Source of the DNA: Candidatus Melainabacteria bacterium
GTDB lineage: Bacteria > Cyanobacteriota > Vampirovibrionia > Obscuribacterales > Obscuribacteraceae
Assembly: GCA_016212515.1 (NCBI GenBank)
Contig: JACRFZ010000123.1
Location: 1-45,995, forward strand
Reading direction: 5' to 3'
Length of the DNA: 45,995 nt
Under the pieces are notes generated by a model. It ran no database searches and had not been told where the DNA came from. It was given only the letters and a program-made list of their open reading frames with translations. A program made the position numbers and the translations under genes. Of the stretch, positions 24,373 through 33,053 are shown piece by piece. Every line of letters starts with the position of its first letter. Position 1 is the first letter of the stretch.

Positions 24373-24810
24373 CTAGATGCGAATTTCCTGGATGATGCCG
24401 TCTTTAACCAGAATTTCGCCACCTTCCAGCCGCTGGAAGATGTTTTCACCAATTCTTACTTCCACGGGATTTTCCACCGTGAACTGGGTGACCACGGAAC
24501 CCACGGGCAATTCGGTGAGAGCCTGGTTTTGTCCTTGCATCTCTTCCTTTAATTGCATGAGCCGCATTTTTTCCGCTTCCACCTGGGAGCGAATAGTTTC
24601 TATTTGTACTCGGGCGTCGGTGGAGACTACCCCACCGGCTCTCTTCTCAATATCGGATACGGCTCTTTTGCCCTTGAACTCCAACTGCTGCAGTTCAGCA
24701 TCGATCTGCTGAATGTTGCGGGAAATTTCATTGGCTACCTGACTTTTGAAATTTTCAGTGACGATGGCACGCACTGCTATTTGACGAATCAGGCTAATCG
24801 ACTCAGCCAT
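24373..24810 (-). CDS. ylqD: YlqD family protein
   Basis: 145 residues. The YlqD family is conserved in Firmicutes and Cyanobacteria; its function is not established. Features: the N-terminal strand VRAIVTENFKSQVANEI, a coiled-coil middle (about 30-95: IQQIDAELQQLEFKGKRAV...QVEAEKMRLMQLKEEMQ), and a compact beta C-terminus ending GGEILVKDGIIQEIRI, the family's typical close. It starts 62 nt after rocA ends, in the same direction, and ends at a strong terminator, so the two may be co-transcribed. Its presence supports a cyanobacterial or Firmicute-side relationship. Confidence 0.8.
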   Translation of the reverse strand: MAESISLIRQIAVRAIVTENFKSQVANEISRNIQQIDAELQQLEFKGKRAVSDIEKRAGGVVSTDARVQIETIRSQVEAEKMRLMQLKEEMQGQNQALTELPVGSVVTQFTVENPVEVRIGENIFQRLEGGEILVKDGIIQEIRI

Positions 24811-24872
24811 CTAACCTCCTAAGCTAAAGAAACCGGCTTCCGCCGATTTTATGTTAGCAGCATGACAACTGA

Positions 24873-26426
24873 TTAAAACTTCTCGGAAACTGATTTCGCC
24901 TGTGTGAAAAGCAAAAGGTAGTCTCTGCCGCCCGCTTTTGAATCGGTGCCGCTCATGTTGAAGCCGCCGAAGGGATGCACTCCCACCAGGGCGCCGGTGC
25001 ATTTGCGGTTTATGTAAAGGTTGCCGCAGTAGAAGTCTCTTCTGGCTTTTTCCAGGTGAGCACGATTTCTGGAATAGACGGCGCCGGTCAGGCCAAATTC
25101 GGTGTTGTTGGCGATTTCAATGGCATGATCGAAGTCTCTGGCTTTGATGAAAGCCAGTACCGGTCCAAAAATCTCTTCCTGGGAAATGCGGGCCATGGGA
25201 TCGATGCCGGAGAAGATTGTCGGGGCAATGTAATAGCCACCATCCTCAGTGTCATGCTTGCTGCCGCCCAGTTCCAGTTTTCCTTCTTTCTTGCCTACTT
25301 CTATGTATTCGAGAATACCCTCATAGGCCGATTTGGAACTGACCGGTCCGTAGTTATTGCTGCTTTCTTCCGGGCTGCCAATCTTGAGTTTGCCGGTACG
25401 TTCGATGACCTTCTTCAGCACTTCCTCGTAGACATCCTGGTGGATGATGGCTCTTGAGCAGGCTGAACACTTTTGTCCCTGGAAGCCAAAGGCTGCCGCC
25501 GTGATACCGTCGGCGGCCAGGTCCAGATCGGCGTCTTTGTCTACCACTATGGAATCTTTGCCGCCCATCTCAGCTACTACCCGCTTGATCCAGAGTTGGC
25601 CGCTCTGGGGTTTGGCGGCCATTTCGTTGATGCGCAGACCCACTTCTTTGGAGCCGGTAAAGGCAATGAAACGGGTCTTGGGATGGGCTACAAGCATATC
25701 GCCTACACTCGCTCCCGGTCCCGGCACGAAGTTCAATACACCGGGCGGCAAACCTGCTTCTTCCATGATTTTCACAAATTGAAAGGCAATGGCCGGGGTT
25801 TCGGAGGACGGTTTGAGCAGGACGGTGTTACCGGCCACAATGGCCGCCGATGTCATGCCCACGAGAATAGCCAGGGGAAAGTTCCATGGCGGTACTACCA
25901 GACCGACGCCCAGGGGGATGTAATAGAGTTCGTTTTCTTCGCCGGCATAAGGTGTGACGGGCTGCGGGCCGCCCAGGCGAATCATTTCTCTTCCGTAGAA
26001 ATCCAGAAAGTCGATAGCTTCGGCAACGTCTCCGTCCGCTTCGGCATGGCTCTTGCCGATTTCGAGAATCAACCAGGCGGTCAGTTCACTCTTGCGTGCA
26101 CGCATTATGGCGGCTGCTTTTAGCAGGTAACGGGCTCTTTCCAGGGGCGATACATGCTTCCAACTCTCGAAGGCGGTAAGGGCGGCGCTCATGGCTTTTT
26201 CAGCCAGGGCTTTGTCGGCTTTGGAAAAGACGCCGACAACTTCCTTCGGTTTGGCGGGATTGGTAGAGGTAAGTAAGTCGTTTGTTTCTATATACTCGCC
26301 ATTAATGACAAGAGGATATTTTTTGCCGAATTCTCCTCTCACTTTCAGAAGGGCGTTCTTGATCGCCTCTTGATTTGCCGGATTGGCAAAATCGGTGAAG
26401 GGTTCGTTGCGAAACTCGGTGATCAT
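24873..26426 (-). CDS. rocA: L-glutamate gamma-semialdehyde (1-pyrroline-5-carboxylate) dehydrogenase
   Basis: Oxidises glutamate semialdehyde to glutamate with NAD in proline and arginine breakdown. 517 residues, as in RocA. Aldehyde dehydrogenase motifs: PPWNFPLAILVGM (about 172), LLKPSSETP, FTGSKEVGLRI (about 248), the catalytic Glu in VAEMGGKDSIV (about 290) and the catalytic Cys in GFQGQKCSACSR (about 322), with HPFGGFNMSGTDSKAGG near the end. GGAGG lies 9 nt before ATG 26426 and fixes this start; the frame opens 23 codons earlier without one. No proline dehydrogenase gene is in the window. Confidence 0.93.
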   Translation of the reverse strand: MITEFRNEPFTDFANPANQEAIKNALLKVRGEFGKKYPLVINGEYIETNDLLTSTNPAKPKEVVGVFSKADKALAEKAMSAALTAFESWKHVSPLERARYLLKAAAIMRARKSELTAWLILEIGKSHAEADGDVAEAIDFLDFYGREMIRLGGPQPVTPYAGEENELYYIPLGVGLVVPPWNFPLAILVGMTSAAIVAGNTVLLKPSSETPAIAFQFVKIMEEAGLPPGVLNFVPGPGASVGDMLVAHPKTRFIAFTGSKEVGLRINEMAAKPQSGQLWIKRVVAEMGGKDSIVVDKDADLDLAADGITAAAFGFQGQKCSACSRAIIHQDVYEEVLKKVIERTGKLKIGSPEESSNNYGPVSSKSAYEGILEYIEVGKKEGKLELGGSKHDTEDGGYYIAPTIFSGIDPMARISQEEIFGPVLAFIKARDFDHAIEIANNTEFGLTGAVYSRNRAHLEKARRDFYCGNLYINRKCTGALVGVHPFGGFNMSGTDSKAGGRDYLLLFTQAKSVSEKF

Positions 26427-26619
26427 GACTATCTGCCTCCAGATGAACGCGGTTGACCGTACTTGGTAAGTATCGATAGAACGACTTGGAACCAATAAGG
26501 ATATATTCTTAGCTACTGGTTTTTGTCGATTTACCGGCTCCTGGAAATAGATTTAGTCTTTGAAGTCTGACTTGATCGTTGATAATGAATAGATCTATTG
26601 ACCTCATCAGGGAGTGGCG

Positions 26620-27432
26620 ATGAAGCAGTATCATGATCTAGTGCGTCTTATCCTGGAAAACGGTGAGCGTAAGTGCGATCGTACCGGCACCGGCACCATT
26701 TCAATGTTCGGACTGCAGACCAAGTACGATCTTCGTCAGGGCTTTCCGCTTATCACCACCAAGAAAGTAAATTTCTCTGCCGTGGTGAGGGAACTGCTCT
26801 GGTTTTTGCGCGGCTCAACCAACATCAACGATGATCTCACCCAGCACACAGCCATCTGGGATGCCTGGGCCAGGGAAGATGGTGAACTGGGTCCCATATA
26901 CGGCTACCAGTGGCGCAGTTGGCCGGTCTATAAGGAAGTAGACGGCAAACTCTATGAGAAGGGGCATATCGATCAGATAAGCAATGTGATCCAGCAAATC
27001 AAGACCAATCCCGACAGCCGCAGGCTGATTGTCACGGCTTGGAATGTGTCAGATCTGGATAAAATGGCCCTGCCTCCCTGCCATATGATGTTTCAGTTTT
27101 ATGTTTGCAATGGGCGCCTGGATATTCAGCTTTATCAGCGCTCGGCCGATATTGCCGTGGGTGTTCCATTCAACATTGCCAGCTATGCCCTGCTCAATAT
27201 TATGATCGCTCAGGAATGCGGGCTCGAACCTGGAATATTTACCCATACCTTCGGCGATGCCCATATTTACCTTGACCATCTCGACGGTCTTAATCAGCAA
27301 TTGAAACGAGAACCTGGCCCTCTGCCCAGGGTGGAAGTAGCTAAGAAACCCGTGCTCTCGGTTGGGTTTGACGACATTAAGCTTCACGATTACGTACACC
27401 AGGGCTTTATTAAGTTTCCCGTGGCAGTTTGA
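26620..27432 (+). CDS. thyA: thymidylate synthase
   Basis: Makes dTMP from dUMP with methylene-tetrahydrofolate, giving dihydrofolate. 270 residues, like the E. coli type. Motifs: DRTGTGTISMFG at the N-terminus, the catalytic Cys in ALPPCHMMFQFYV (about 150), QLYQRSADIAVGVPFNIASYALL for dUMP binding, and FTHTFGDAHIYLDHL. GGAG (26611-26614) is 5 nt before ATG 26620; an in-frame GTG at 26614 lies within it. It is followed directly by folA, which recycles the dihydrofolate made here. Confidence 0.97.
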   Translation: MKQYHDLVRLILENGERKCDRTGTGTISMFGLQTKYDLRQGFPLITTKKVNFSAVVRELLWFLRGSTNINDDLTQHTAIWDAWAREDGELGPIYGYQWRSWPVYKEVDGKLYEKGHIDQISNVIQQIKTNPDSRRLIVTAWNVSDLDKMALPPCHMMFQFYVCNGRLDIQLYQRSADIAVGVPFNIASYALLNIMIAQECGLEPGIFTHTFGDAHIYLDHLDGLNQQLKREPGPLPRVEVAKKPVLSVGFDDIKLHDYVHQGFIKFPVAV

Positions 27433-27485
27433 AACCAAGTGGAATTTAGTGCTTTGTCAAAGGGTTGAAGGGGCTTAAGGAAGAT

Positions 27486-28049
27486 TTGCGGGATAAATTC
27501 GATATCGTAGTGGCCTGTGACTTGAATCGCGGCATCGGTAAACAGAATGCTTTGCCCTGGCGGTTATCCACCGATATGAAGTACTTCAAAGACCTTACTT
27601 CCAGCACGCCGCTTTTGACCGAGGGAAAACGCAATGCCGTGATCATGGGTCGCAAGACCTGGGAATCGATTCCCCCTAATTTTCGCCCTTTGAAAGAGCG
27701 CTACAACCTGGTTCTTACCCGCAACCCCAACTACAGTGTGCCCCAGGGAGTGTTTCGCTCACCCTCTCTGGATGAAGCCCTGGAATTTCTTTCAGGTGGT
27801 CCAGTGGACCGGGTTTTTGTCATTGGCGGGGCGGAAGTTTATAAACAGGCCCTGGCCCACGATAAGTGTGGTTTGCTTTATCTGACTGAAATTCGGGCAC
27901 AGTTTGATTGTGATACCTTCTTACCGGAGTTTCGAGGTTTTTTCCAACTGCTCTCATGCTCCGAGGTGATGCAGGAAAACGACCTCAACTTTTGCTTTAA
28001 GGTATACGAGTTCAATTACCCCGAGTATCTCTCCAGTGCAGAAGGTTGA
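27486..28049 (+). CDS. folA: dihydrofolate reductase
   Basis: Reduces dihydrofolate to tetrahydrofolate with NADPH, partner of ThyA. About 187 residues. Motifs: VVACDLNRGIGKQNALPWRLSTDMKYFK at the start (read in parts: GIGKQNALPW, then the conserved acidic Asp in STDMKYF), NAVIMGRKTWESIP for NADPH, and VFVIGGAEVYKQAL. There is no ATG. TTG 27486 with AAGGA just upstream is chosen; TTG 27465 would add seven residues. It is 53 nt after thyA. Confidence 0.93.
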   Translation: MRDKFDIVVACDLNRGIGKQNALPWRLSTDMKYFKDLTSSTPLLTEGKRNAVIMGRKTWESIPPNFRPLKERYNLVLTRNPNYSVPQGVFRSPSLDEALEFLSGGPVDRVFVIGGAEVYKQALAHDKCGLLYLTEIRAQFDCDTFLPEFRGFFQLLSCSEVMQENDLNFCFKVYEFNYPEYLSSAEG

Positions 28050-28062
28050 AGGAGGAAGGCCG

Positions 28063-28431
28063 ATAGAGAGAGTTAACAGCCTCAAGAAATTAGCTCTGGC
28101 ATCAGCTATGGCGCTTCTATTGCCGACTGTTTCGTCCTTGCAGTCTCAGGCCGGCGATAGCCAGAAAGGTGATGTCGATCGGGCTAAACTGGCTTATATT
28201 CAGGCTACCTGTTGGAGTTGCCATCCGCGGGGCGAGAATTCCATCAATGGTGACCGGCCTTTGAAAGGCCCGGCTTTCCTGCGGCGCTACCCGGATGACG
28301 CTTCTTTAGCTGCCTTTATTCGCAAGGGAGCAGAAGAGAAAGGCATGCCCGCTTTTCCCGAAGATAGATTGTCGGATAAGAATCTAGATCTGGTTATCGC
28401 CTACATTCGTAGCCTTACTAAGAAGCAGTAG
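28063..28431 (+). CDS. exported monoheme c-type cytochrome
   Basis: A small class I cytochrome c for electron transfer outside the cytoplasm. It has a signal peptide (NSLKKLALASAMALLLPTVSSLQSQA) and a single heme site CWSCH (about residue 49-53 of this start) with a Met ligand in KGMPAFPEDRLSD. The length after cleavage is about 95 residues. The start is unusual. A strong Shine-Dalgarno GGAGGAAGG at 28051-28059 sits 7 nt before ATA 28063, which would begin exactly at a well-formed signal peptide. There is no ATG, GTG or TTG at that spacing. A GTG at 28036 is in frame but has no ribosome-binding site and would place the Shine-Dalgarno inside the gene. Heme attachment would use the CcsA/Ccs1 pair. 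Confidence 0.85.
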   Translation: MERVNSLKKLALASAMALLLPTVSSLQSQAGDSQKGDVDRAKLAYIQATCWSCHPRGENSINGDRPLKGPAFLRRYPDDASLAAFIRKGAEEKGMPAFPEDRLSDKNLDLVIAYIRSLTKKQ

Positions 28432-28465
28432 TGGTATCGCCGGTGATGCAAGGAAGTGATTCGCT

Positions 28466-29050
28466 ATGACAGAGCGCGAGCCTTTCACGGCCGAACTGGT
28501 ACTGAGAGCCTACTGCCAGGGAATCTTTCCCATGGGGCATGACGATGGCTCCATTTATTGGTATTCTCCCGATCCGCGCTGCATTTTTGATCTGGACAAT
28601 TTTCATATCACCAGCCGTCTGGCAAGAACCATTCGTAAGGGACTTTATGAAGTGCGGGTGGATACTTGCTTTGAAGAAGTGATGTGGGCTTGTGCCGACC
28701 GAGATAGCACCTGGATCACGGAAGAAATAGTGCAGGTCTATTGTCAGTTGCATGCCTATGGCTTCGCCCATAGCGTCGAGACCTTTTTTGAAGGACAACT
28801 GGTGGGCGGGCTTTATGGTGTCAGTATAGGTGGTGCCTTCATGGGCGAGTCTATGTTCTTTCGCCGCACCGATGCTTCTAAAGTAGCTCTGGTGCATCTG
28901 GTGGAACGCATGAAGGAACGGGGCTTCATTCTTTTGGATACTCAGTACAACAATAAACACCTGGCCAGCTTCAATTCGCTGGAAATTCCGCGAAGTGAAT
29001 ACCTGGCCAGGTTAAAGAATGCTCTGGCGCTTGATTGTAAGTTCGTCTAG
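28466..29050 (+). CDS. aat: leucyl/phenylalanyl-tRNA-protein transferase
   Basis: Adds Leu or Phe from aminoacyl-tRNA to proteins with N-terminal Arg or Lys, marking them for ClpS/ClpAP(CP) degradation (N-end rule). 194 residues, slightly shorter than the E. coli enzyme. Motifs: AYCQGIFPMG near residue 16, WYSPDPRCIF, then GGLYGVSIGGAFMGESMFF (about 112-130), DASKVALVHLVERM and the C-terminal DTQYNNKHLASFNSLEIPRSEYL. It follows the cytochrome gene by 34 nt in the thyA-folA-cytochrome-aat run. Confidence 0.95.
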   Translation: MTEREPFTAELVLRAYCQGIFPMGHDDGSIYWYSPDPRCIFDLDNFHITSRLARTIRKGLYEVRVDTCFEEVMWACADRDSTWITEEIVQVYCQLHAYGFAHSVETFFEGQLVGGLYGVSIGGAFMGESMFFRRTDASKVALVHLVERMKERGFILLDTQYNNKHLASFNSLEIPRSEYLARLKNALALDCKFV

Positions 29051-29051
29051 T

Positions 29052-29258
29052 TTACTTGCCGACCATTTTCTTCATGCCGTTGCCAATGGCTTTGCAGCCC
29101 TTGCCAAGACCGGTGCAGATTTTCTTGGGGGCCCACATGATGCCTCTGCCGACGGCTTTGGCGCCATCAACTACTTTATTGTCGGCGCTGGCGGATTGCG
29201 CACCGGCCACGGATACTACCGCCATAGCGGTGAGACTAAGAATCAAGTTAGCTTTCAT
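29052..29258 (-). CDS. small exported basic protein, 68 aa
   Basis: A signal peptide (MKANLILSLTAMAVVSVAGAQSASA) is followed by a mature part of about 43 residues rich in Lys and Gly, with two Cys (PKKICTGLGKGCKAIGNGMKKMVGK). The mature part could form a cationic amphipathic helix. GAGG lies about 10 nt before ATG 29258. No family is recognised. It ends 1 nt from the aat stop (convergent) and lies 46 nt downstream of eutA in the same direction. Confidence 0.65.
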   Translation of the reverse strand: MKANLILSLTAMAVVSVAGAQSASADNKVVDGAKAVGRGIMWAPKKICTGLGKGCKAIGNGMKKMVGK

Positions 29259-29304
29259 TATCGTGTTTCCTCAATATCGAAATGGTTATTTTGCACCAAA
29301 AGCT

Positions 29305-30813
29305 TCATTTATAAAATAGGAGTGTCTTTATCACCACGGTGAGTGATTGGCAATTGGGGTCGGAATAATTGCCCACGGACTTCCCTAAGTCCATAAAGTC
29401 GCCTTCTTCAGCGTCGATGCCATCCACAGTAATTATTATCTTATCTCTTAGCATAGGTTTTAAAATCTGGCTCAGGCTCATGGCTATGTCTTCTCTCGTT
29501 ACCACGATGCAAGGTCGATTGTTTTTCTCCTGGCTGAAGAAATGACTGAGGGCAAGGGCCAATTGCTTCAGTTGTTCAAAACCCAGTTTTTCCGGCGTCA
29601 GATCCTGGAGATAGACCGCTAGATCAGCTTGGGGCTCGCTGCTTGCCGTCATCAGACCAAGCTGAGATCTTTGTTTTTCTATTTGAGCCGCAAGCCACTG
29701 ATGATCAGCATTTCCATCAGTAGGTCGGGCTTTGGTTCTGACTTTGAAGAGTCGAATGTTCTTAATAGGTAGGTCTTTAGTTTCAGCGTTTATTGTGCAG
29801 CCTGATACCTGCAAGCTGTGCATGCCGGCTCCAATTACCGTGGCACTGATGGCATCCTGGCTGGCTTTGATAGGCAAGTTCAGTTGCCGTGCCTTTAGCT
29901 CGATCGCTTGGGCTAAAAGGTCACCAATATCCCCAAACGGACAAGCCGAACCGGCCTGATCGCCGGCCTTATTCTGGAAGCGACTGGCCACACCGCCGGA
30001 AAACCAGTATTCATCAATGCTTTCCCGGCGGTGCAAGCTGGGCTGTTCCGTCAGAGATAGGGCTTGTAGAAGACTCTCGTATTCCGGTGCGGCAGTACCT
30101 GCCAAATAGTCCATGATCAGTTCGGCCGCCAGGCTGCTCACCTTCTTCAGTTGCTCAAGGGTGAGGCTTGTGCTCTCAGGATCCGCCAGTACTTTTTTCT
30201 TGATCAGGGAGGCGGCCTGGTTCTCTCCGGTGAGCAAATAATTTGTGCCGTCATATTCAACTCGCAAGAGTCTTCCGCCCAAATTCAGACAGGTAGTTTC
30301 AATTATCTCGCCCCCTTTTATAAGGGCCACATTGGTCGTACCGCCGCCGATGTCGGCGTTCAAGATGGTTTTACCGGTGGCGGCGGCATAGGCCACGGCA
30401 CCTGAACCTCTTGCTGAAAGAGCGCTTTCCAATTTGGGACCGGCAACTTCCGCAACAAAATCTCCGGCCAGCCTGGTGATTTCTTTGATGACCAGGGCTG
30501 CGTTATCGGCTCGCGCCGACTCGCCGGTAATGATCATGGCGCCGGTGTCCACTTCTTGCGGTTCGATGCCGGATTCTCGATAAAAGCTCGCAATCAGTCT
30601 GGCCACTGCTTCGCCATCAATGCAGCCGTCTTTGAGCGGAGTGAAACAGATGGGGCTTTTGAAGAGAATTTCTCTTCTTGTTATTGAACTATTTGGCAGG
30701 CGATTGAATACTTGCTGGTTGTCCACCTTCAGTCTGGTCAAGACCATGTGAGTGGTGGTGGTACCCACATCGATGCCAACCGATAAAAGCGAGTTTCCGT
30801 CTTTATTCTGCAT
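29305..30813 (-). CDS. eutA: ethanolamine ammonia-lyase reactivating factor EutA
   Basis: An ATP-dependent chaperone of the actin/Hsp70-like (ASKHA) fold that exchanges damaged B12 cofactor out of ethanolamine ammonia-lyase. 502 residues. Motifs: the phosphate-1 loop SVGIDVGTTTTHMVLTRL at the N-terminus, GAMIITGESARADNA (about 92-106), and the phosphate-2 loop ADIGGGTTNVALIKGGE (about 152). The ATG shares a base with the eutC stop codon (TAATG), so the two are translationally coupled. Its presence implies adenosylcobalamin-dependent catalysis by EutBC. Confidence 0.93.
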   Translation of the reverse strand: MQNKDGNSLLSVGIDVGTTTTHMVLTRLKVDNQQVFNRLPNSSITRREILFKSPICFTPLKDGCIDGEAVARLIASFYRESGIEPQEVDTGAMIITGESARADNAALVIKEITRLAGDFVAEVAGPKLESALSARGSGAVAYAAATGKTILNADIGGGTTNVALIKGGEIIETTCLNLGGRLLRVEYDGTNYLLTGENQAASLIKKKVLADPESTSLTLEQLKKVSSLAAELIMDYLAGTAAPEYESLLQALSLTEQPSLHRRESIDEYWFSGGVASRFQNKAGDQAGSACPFGDIGDLLAQAIELKARQLNLPIKASQDAISATVIGAGMHSLQVSGCTINAETKDLPIKNIRLFKVRTKARPTDGNADHQWLAAQIEKQRSQLGLMTASSEPQADLAVYLQDLTPEKLGFEQLKQLALALSHFFSQEKNNRPCIVVTREDIAMSLSQILKPMLRDKIIITVDGIDAEEGDFMDLGKSVGNYSDPNCQSLTVVIKTLLFYK

Positions 30814-31559
30814 TAGCCGAGGGCTTGCAATCTCACACCGGACGCTTTCTTCTCTAAAATGCGTTCGATAGTTTTGACAATGAAGGCGCCAGCTTCCACT
30901 GCCGGTGTTCCGCCTTTGTGAATATTGGATATGACGGTGCGGTCCGAGCTTATGGTTTGAGGCCCGGGCATATAAGTGATGTAGGCCGACAAGCTGGAAG
31001 CCGTGCTCAGACCAGGTCTTTCTCCAATCAAATTGAGTGCTACCCGGGCTCCTACGGCATGGGCTACTTGATCGGCGATGGCCACGCGGCCCTGTTTTAC
31101 AATCAGTGATTTGCTCGTGCTTATGCCGGCCTGTTCAAAGCCATCGAGCAGCATGGGATAGAGGTCGGGAAGATTCTCTTCCACTGCAAGGGAAGAGAGT
31201 CCGTCGCTGATTACAATCAGTACGTCCCGGTCGGTCGGCAGAATCTTGACGATGCCATCAAGAATGTCATTTGATGTCTTTTTGCCAAGCGGCGGATTGA
31301 GTAGAAATTCTTCTCTTGATTTAGCCAGCGTCTCCATTACGGGTAGCTCATACTGTGCGGCAAAAGTTTTCAGAAAACTTTCACTGAAATTGCTGGATAC
31401 TGCATCTTTCGCCAGGGCATGGTCGGCACGGAATTGAAGCCAGGTGCTTGTGCGTGGTCGGTTACCCGCCTTTCCGACATTGATTCTGGCTGGTGTAAAT
31501 TTGCTCAGGTGTTCGGCGAGCTGCTCGTCTTTTTCTCTGTCTTTCATGGCTTCCGGCAT
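30813..31559 (-). CDS. eutC: ethanolamine ammonia-lyase small subunit EutC
   Basis: The light chain of adenosylcobalamin-dependent ethanolamine ammonia-lyase, which splits ethanolamine into acetaldehyde and ammonia. About 248 residues. Family stretches: TPARINVGKAGNRPRTSTWLQFRADHALAKDAV (read as RINVGKAGNRPRT and FRADHALAKDAV), VLIVISDGLSSLAVEEN, GRVAIADQVAHAVGARVALNLIGERPGLST and SNIHKGGTPAVEAGA. ATG 31559 is chosen; the frame is open to 31688 but that would overlap the divergent eutB start. It is unusual that eutC is not directly downstream of eutB. Confidence 0.93.
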   Translation of the reverse strand: MPEAMKDREKDEQLAEHLSKFTPARINVGKAGNRPRTSTWLQFRADHALAKDAVSSNFSESFLKTFAAQYELPVMETLAKSREEFLLNPPLGKKTSNDILDGIVKILPTDRDVLIVISDGLSSLAVEENLPDLYPMLLDGFEQAGISTSKSLIVKQGRVAIADQVAHAVGARVALNLIGERPGLSTASSLSAYITYMPGPQTISSDRTVISNIHKGGTPAVEAGAFIVKTIERILEKKASGVRLQALG

Positions 31560-31671
31560 TTTGGTTCGACCCGAATTGCTCTCAGTTGGGCTGAGTAAAC
31601 CAACAGTAACGATGCAATAGGTTACACTATCGTGTCGTTCTTTATCTAAGTCGAAAGCAAATGGTAATAGC

Positions 31672-33042
31672 GTGAATCTTTCAGTCAAGCTTGGCGGCAG
31701 GCAATTTCACTTTCACTCGGTGAAAGAAGTTCTGGCTAAGGCCAATGAGGAGAAGTCAGGAGACAGGCTGGCAGGCATTGCCGCACAATCGGAATTGGAG
31801 CGAGTGGCCGCCAAGAACTGTCTTTCATCGCTAACATTGGATGAACTGCGGGCCAATCCGGTTTTGCCGGCTGAAGACGAACTGACCAGGTTGGTAGATG
31901 CTGCCCTTGATGAAGCCGTCTTCCTCGGTATAAAAAATTGGACGGTTGCCGAGCTAAGAGAGTGGTTATTGAATGAGGCTACCGATAGCGCCGATATCGC
32001 TTCCATCAGAGCGGCCTTAAACGGGGAAATGGCCGCTGCTGTGACCAAGCTCATGTCCAATATGGATCTGGTGTTGGCCGCCCGCAAAGCGGCCGTGGTG
32101 GTGAAGGCCAAGACCACACTGGGCTTGCCCGGGCGTCTTTCCGCCCGTCTGCAACCTAATCATCCCTCCGATTCTATAGAAGGAATTCGAGCCAGTATCT
32201 TCGAAGGGCTCTCTTATGGTGCCGGAGACGCGGTGATCGGCATCAATCCGGTTTTTGATACGGCTGATACCGTCGGCAGGTTGCTCGACGATACGGCGGC
32301 GTTGATTGAGAAGTTGGCTGTGCCGACACAAAACTGTGTTCTCTCTCATATCACCACGCAGATCAAAGCTATCGAAAGGGGCGCCAGGGCCGGTCTCATT
32401 TTTCAGAGCATTGCCGGCAGCGAGGCCGGTAACCGCGCTTTCGGTATAGATGCATCTTTGATCCAGGAAGCCTATGATCTTGGTTCGACACAGCACAAGG
32501 AAGACGAACTCTTCATGTATTTCGAAACCGGTCAGGGTTCCGAATTATCTTCCCGCACCCATAACGACGCAGACCAGGTGACGCTGGAGGCCAGATGTTA
32601 TGCCTTCTGCCGTCTCTACAATCCCTTCCTGGTAAATGATGTGGTTGGTTTTATCGGTCCCGAGTATCTGGCCAGCGGCAAGCAGATGATAAGAGCCGGA
32701 CTGGAAGATCATTTCATGGGCAAGCTTCTGGGCCTGCCCATGGGTGTCGATGCCTGCTACACCAATCATATGGATTCAGATCAAAACGATCTGGAGAACC
32801 TGACGCTCTTGCTTGCTGCTGCCGGCGTCAATTACTTCATGGGTGTACCCATGGGTGATGATGTGATGCTTTCTTATCAGTCAACCAGCTTTCACGACAT
32901 CGCTTCCCTGAGGGAAGTGTTCAATTTGAGACCGGCGCCTGAATTTGAAGCCTGGCTGGAAAACGTGGGTTTGATGAAAAATGGACGCCTGACCAAGCAT
33001 GGCGGCGATCCTTCTTACCTTCTCCAGGGCACGTTTGCTTGA
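31672..33042 (+). CDS. eutB: ethanolamine ammonia-lyase large subunit EutB
   Basis: The catalytic TIM-barrel subunit that binds ethanolamine and, with EutC, adenosylcobalamin. 456 residues, the usual length. Family stretches: FHSVKEVLAKANEEKSGDRLAGIAA (in parts VKEVLAKANEEKSGDRLAG) at the N-terminus, LGLPGRLSARLQPNHP (about 146), YGAGDAVIGINPV (about 182), ELFMYFETGQGSELSS (about 282) and VDACYTNHMDSDQNDLENL (about 362). The start is GTG 31672, preceded by no strong ribosome-binding site; the sequence from the GTG aligns with the family N-terminus. It is divergent from eutC-eutA with about 112 nt between starts. No microcompartment shell gene is nearby. Confidence 0.95.
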   Translation: MNLSVKLGGRQFHFHSVKEVLAKANEEKSGDRLAGIAAQSELERVAAKNCLSSLTLDELRANPVLPAEDELTRLVDAALDEAVFLGIKNWTVAELREWLLNEATDSADIASIRAALNGEMAAAVTKLMSNMDLVLAARKAAVVVKAKTTLGLPGRLSARLQPNHPSDSIEGIRASIFEGLSYGAGDAVIGINPVFDTADTVGRLLDDTAALIEKLAVPTQNCVLSHITTQIKAIERGARAGLIFQSIAGSEAGNRAFGIDASLIQEAYDLGSTQHKEDELFMYFETGQGSELSSRTHNDADQVTLEARCYAFCRLYNPFLVNDVVGFIGPEYLASGKQMIRAGLEDHFMGKLLGLPMGVDACYTNHMDSDQNDLENLTLLLAAAGVNYFMGVPMGDDVMLSYQSTSFHDIASLREVFNLRPAPEFEAWLENVGLMKNGRLTKHGGDPSYLLQGTFA

Positions 33043-33053
33043 GCTAATTGAAT

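Noticed and set aside
24373..24810. Initial reading as ATP synthase epsilon subunit, from the coiled-coil and beta layout
   Set aside because: The order is wrong (coiled coil before the beta part) and the C-terminal ILVKDGIIQEI matches YlqD; no atp genes adjoin.
31560..31671. Possible cobalamin riboswitch before eutB or eutC
   Set aside because: The gap is only about 112 nt, too short for the roughly 200-nt cobalamin riboswitch, and no B12-box-like sequence is visible.
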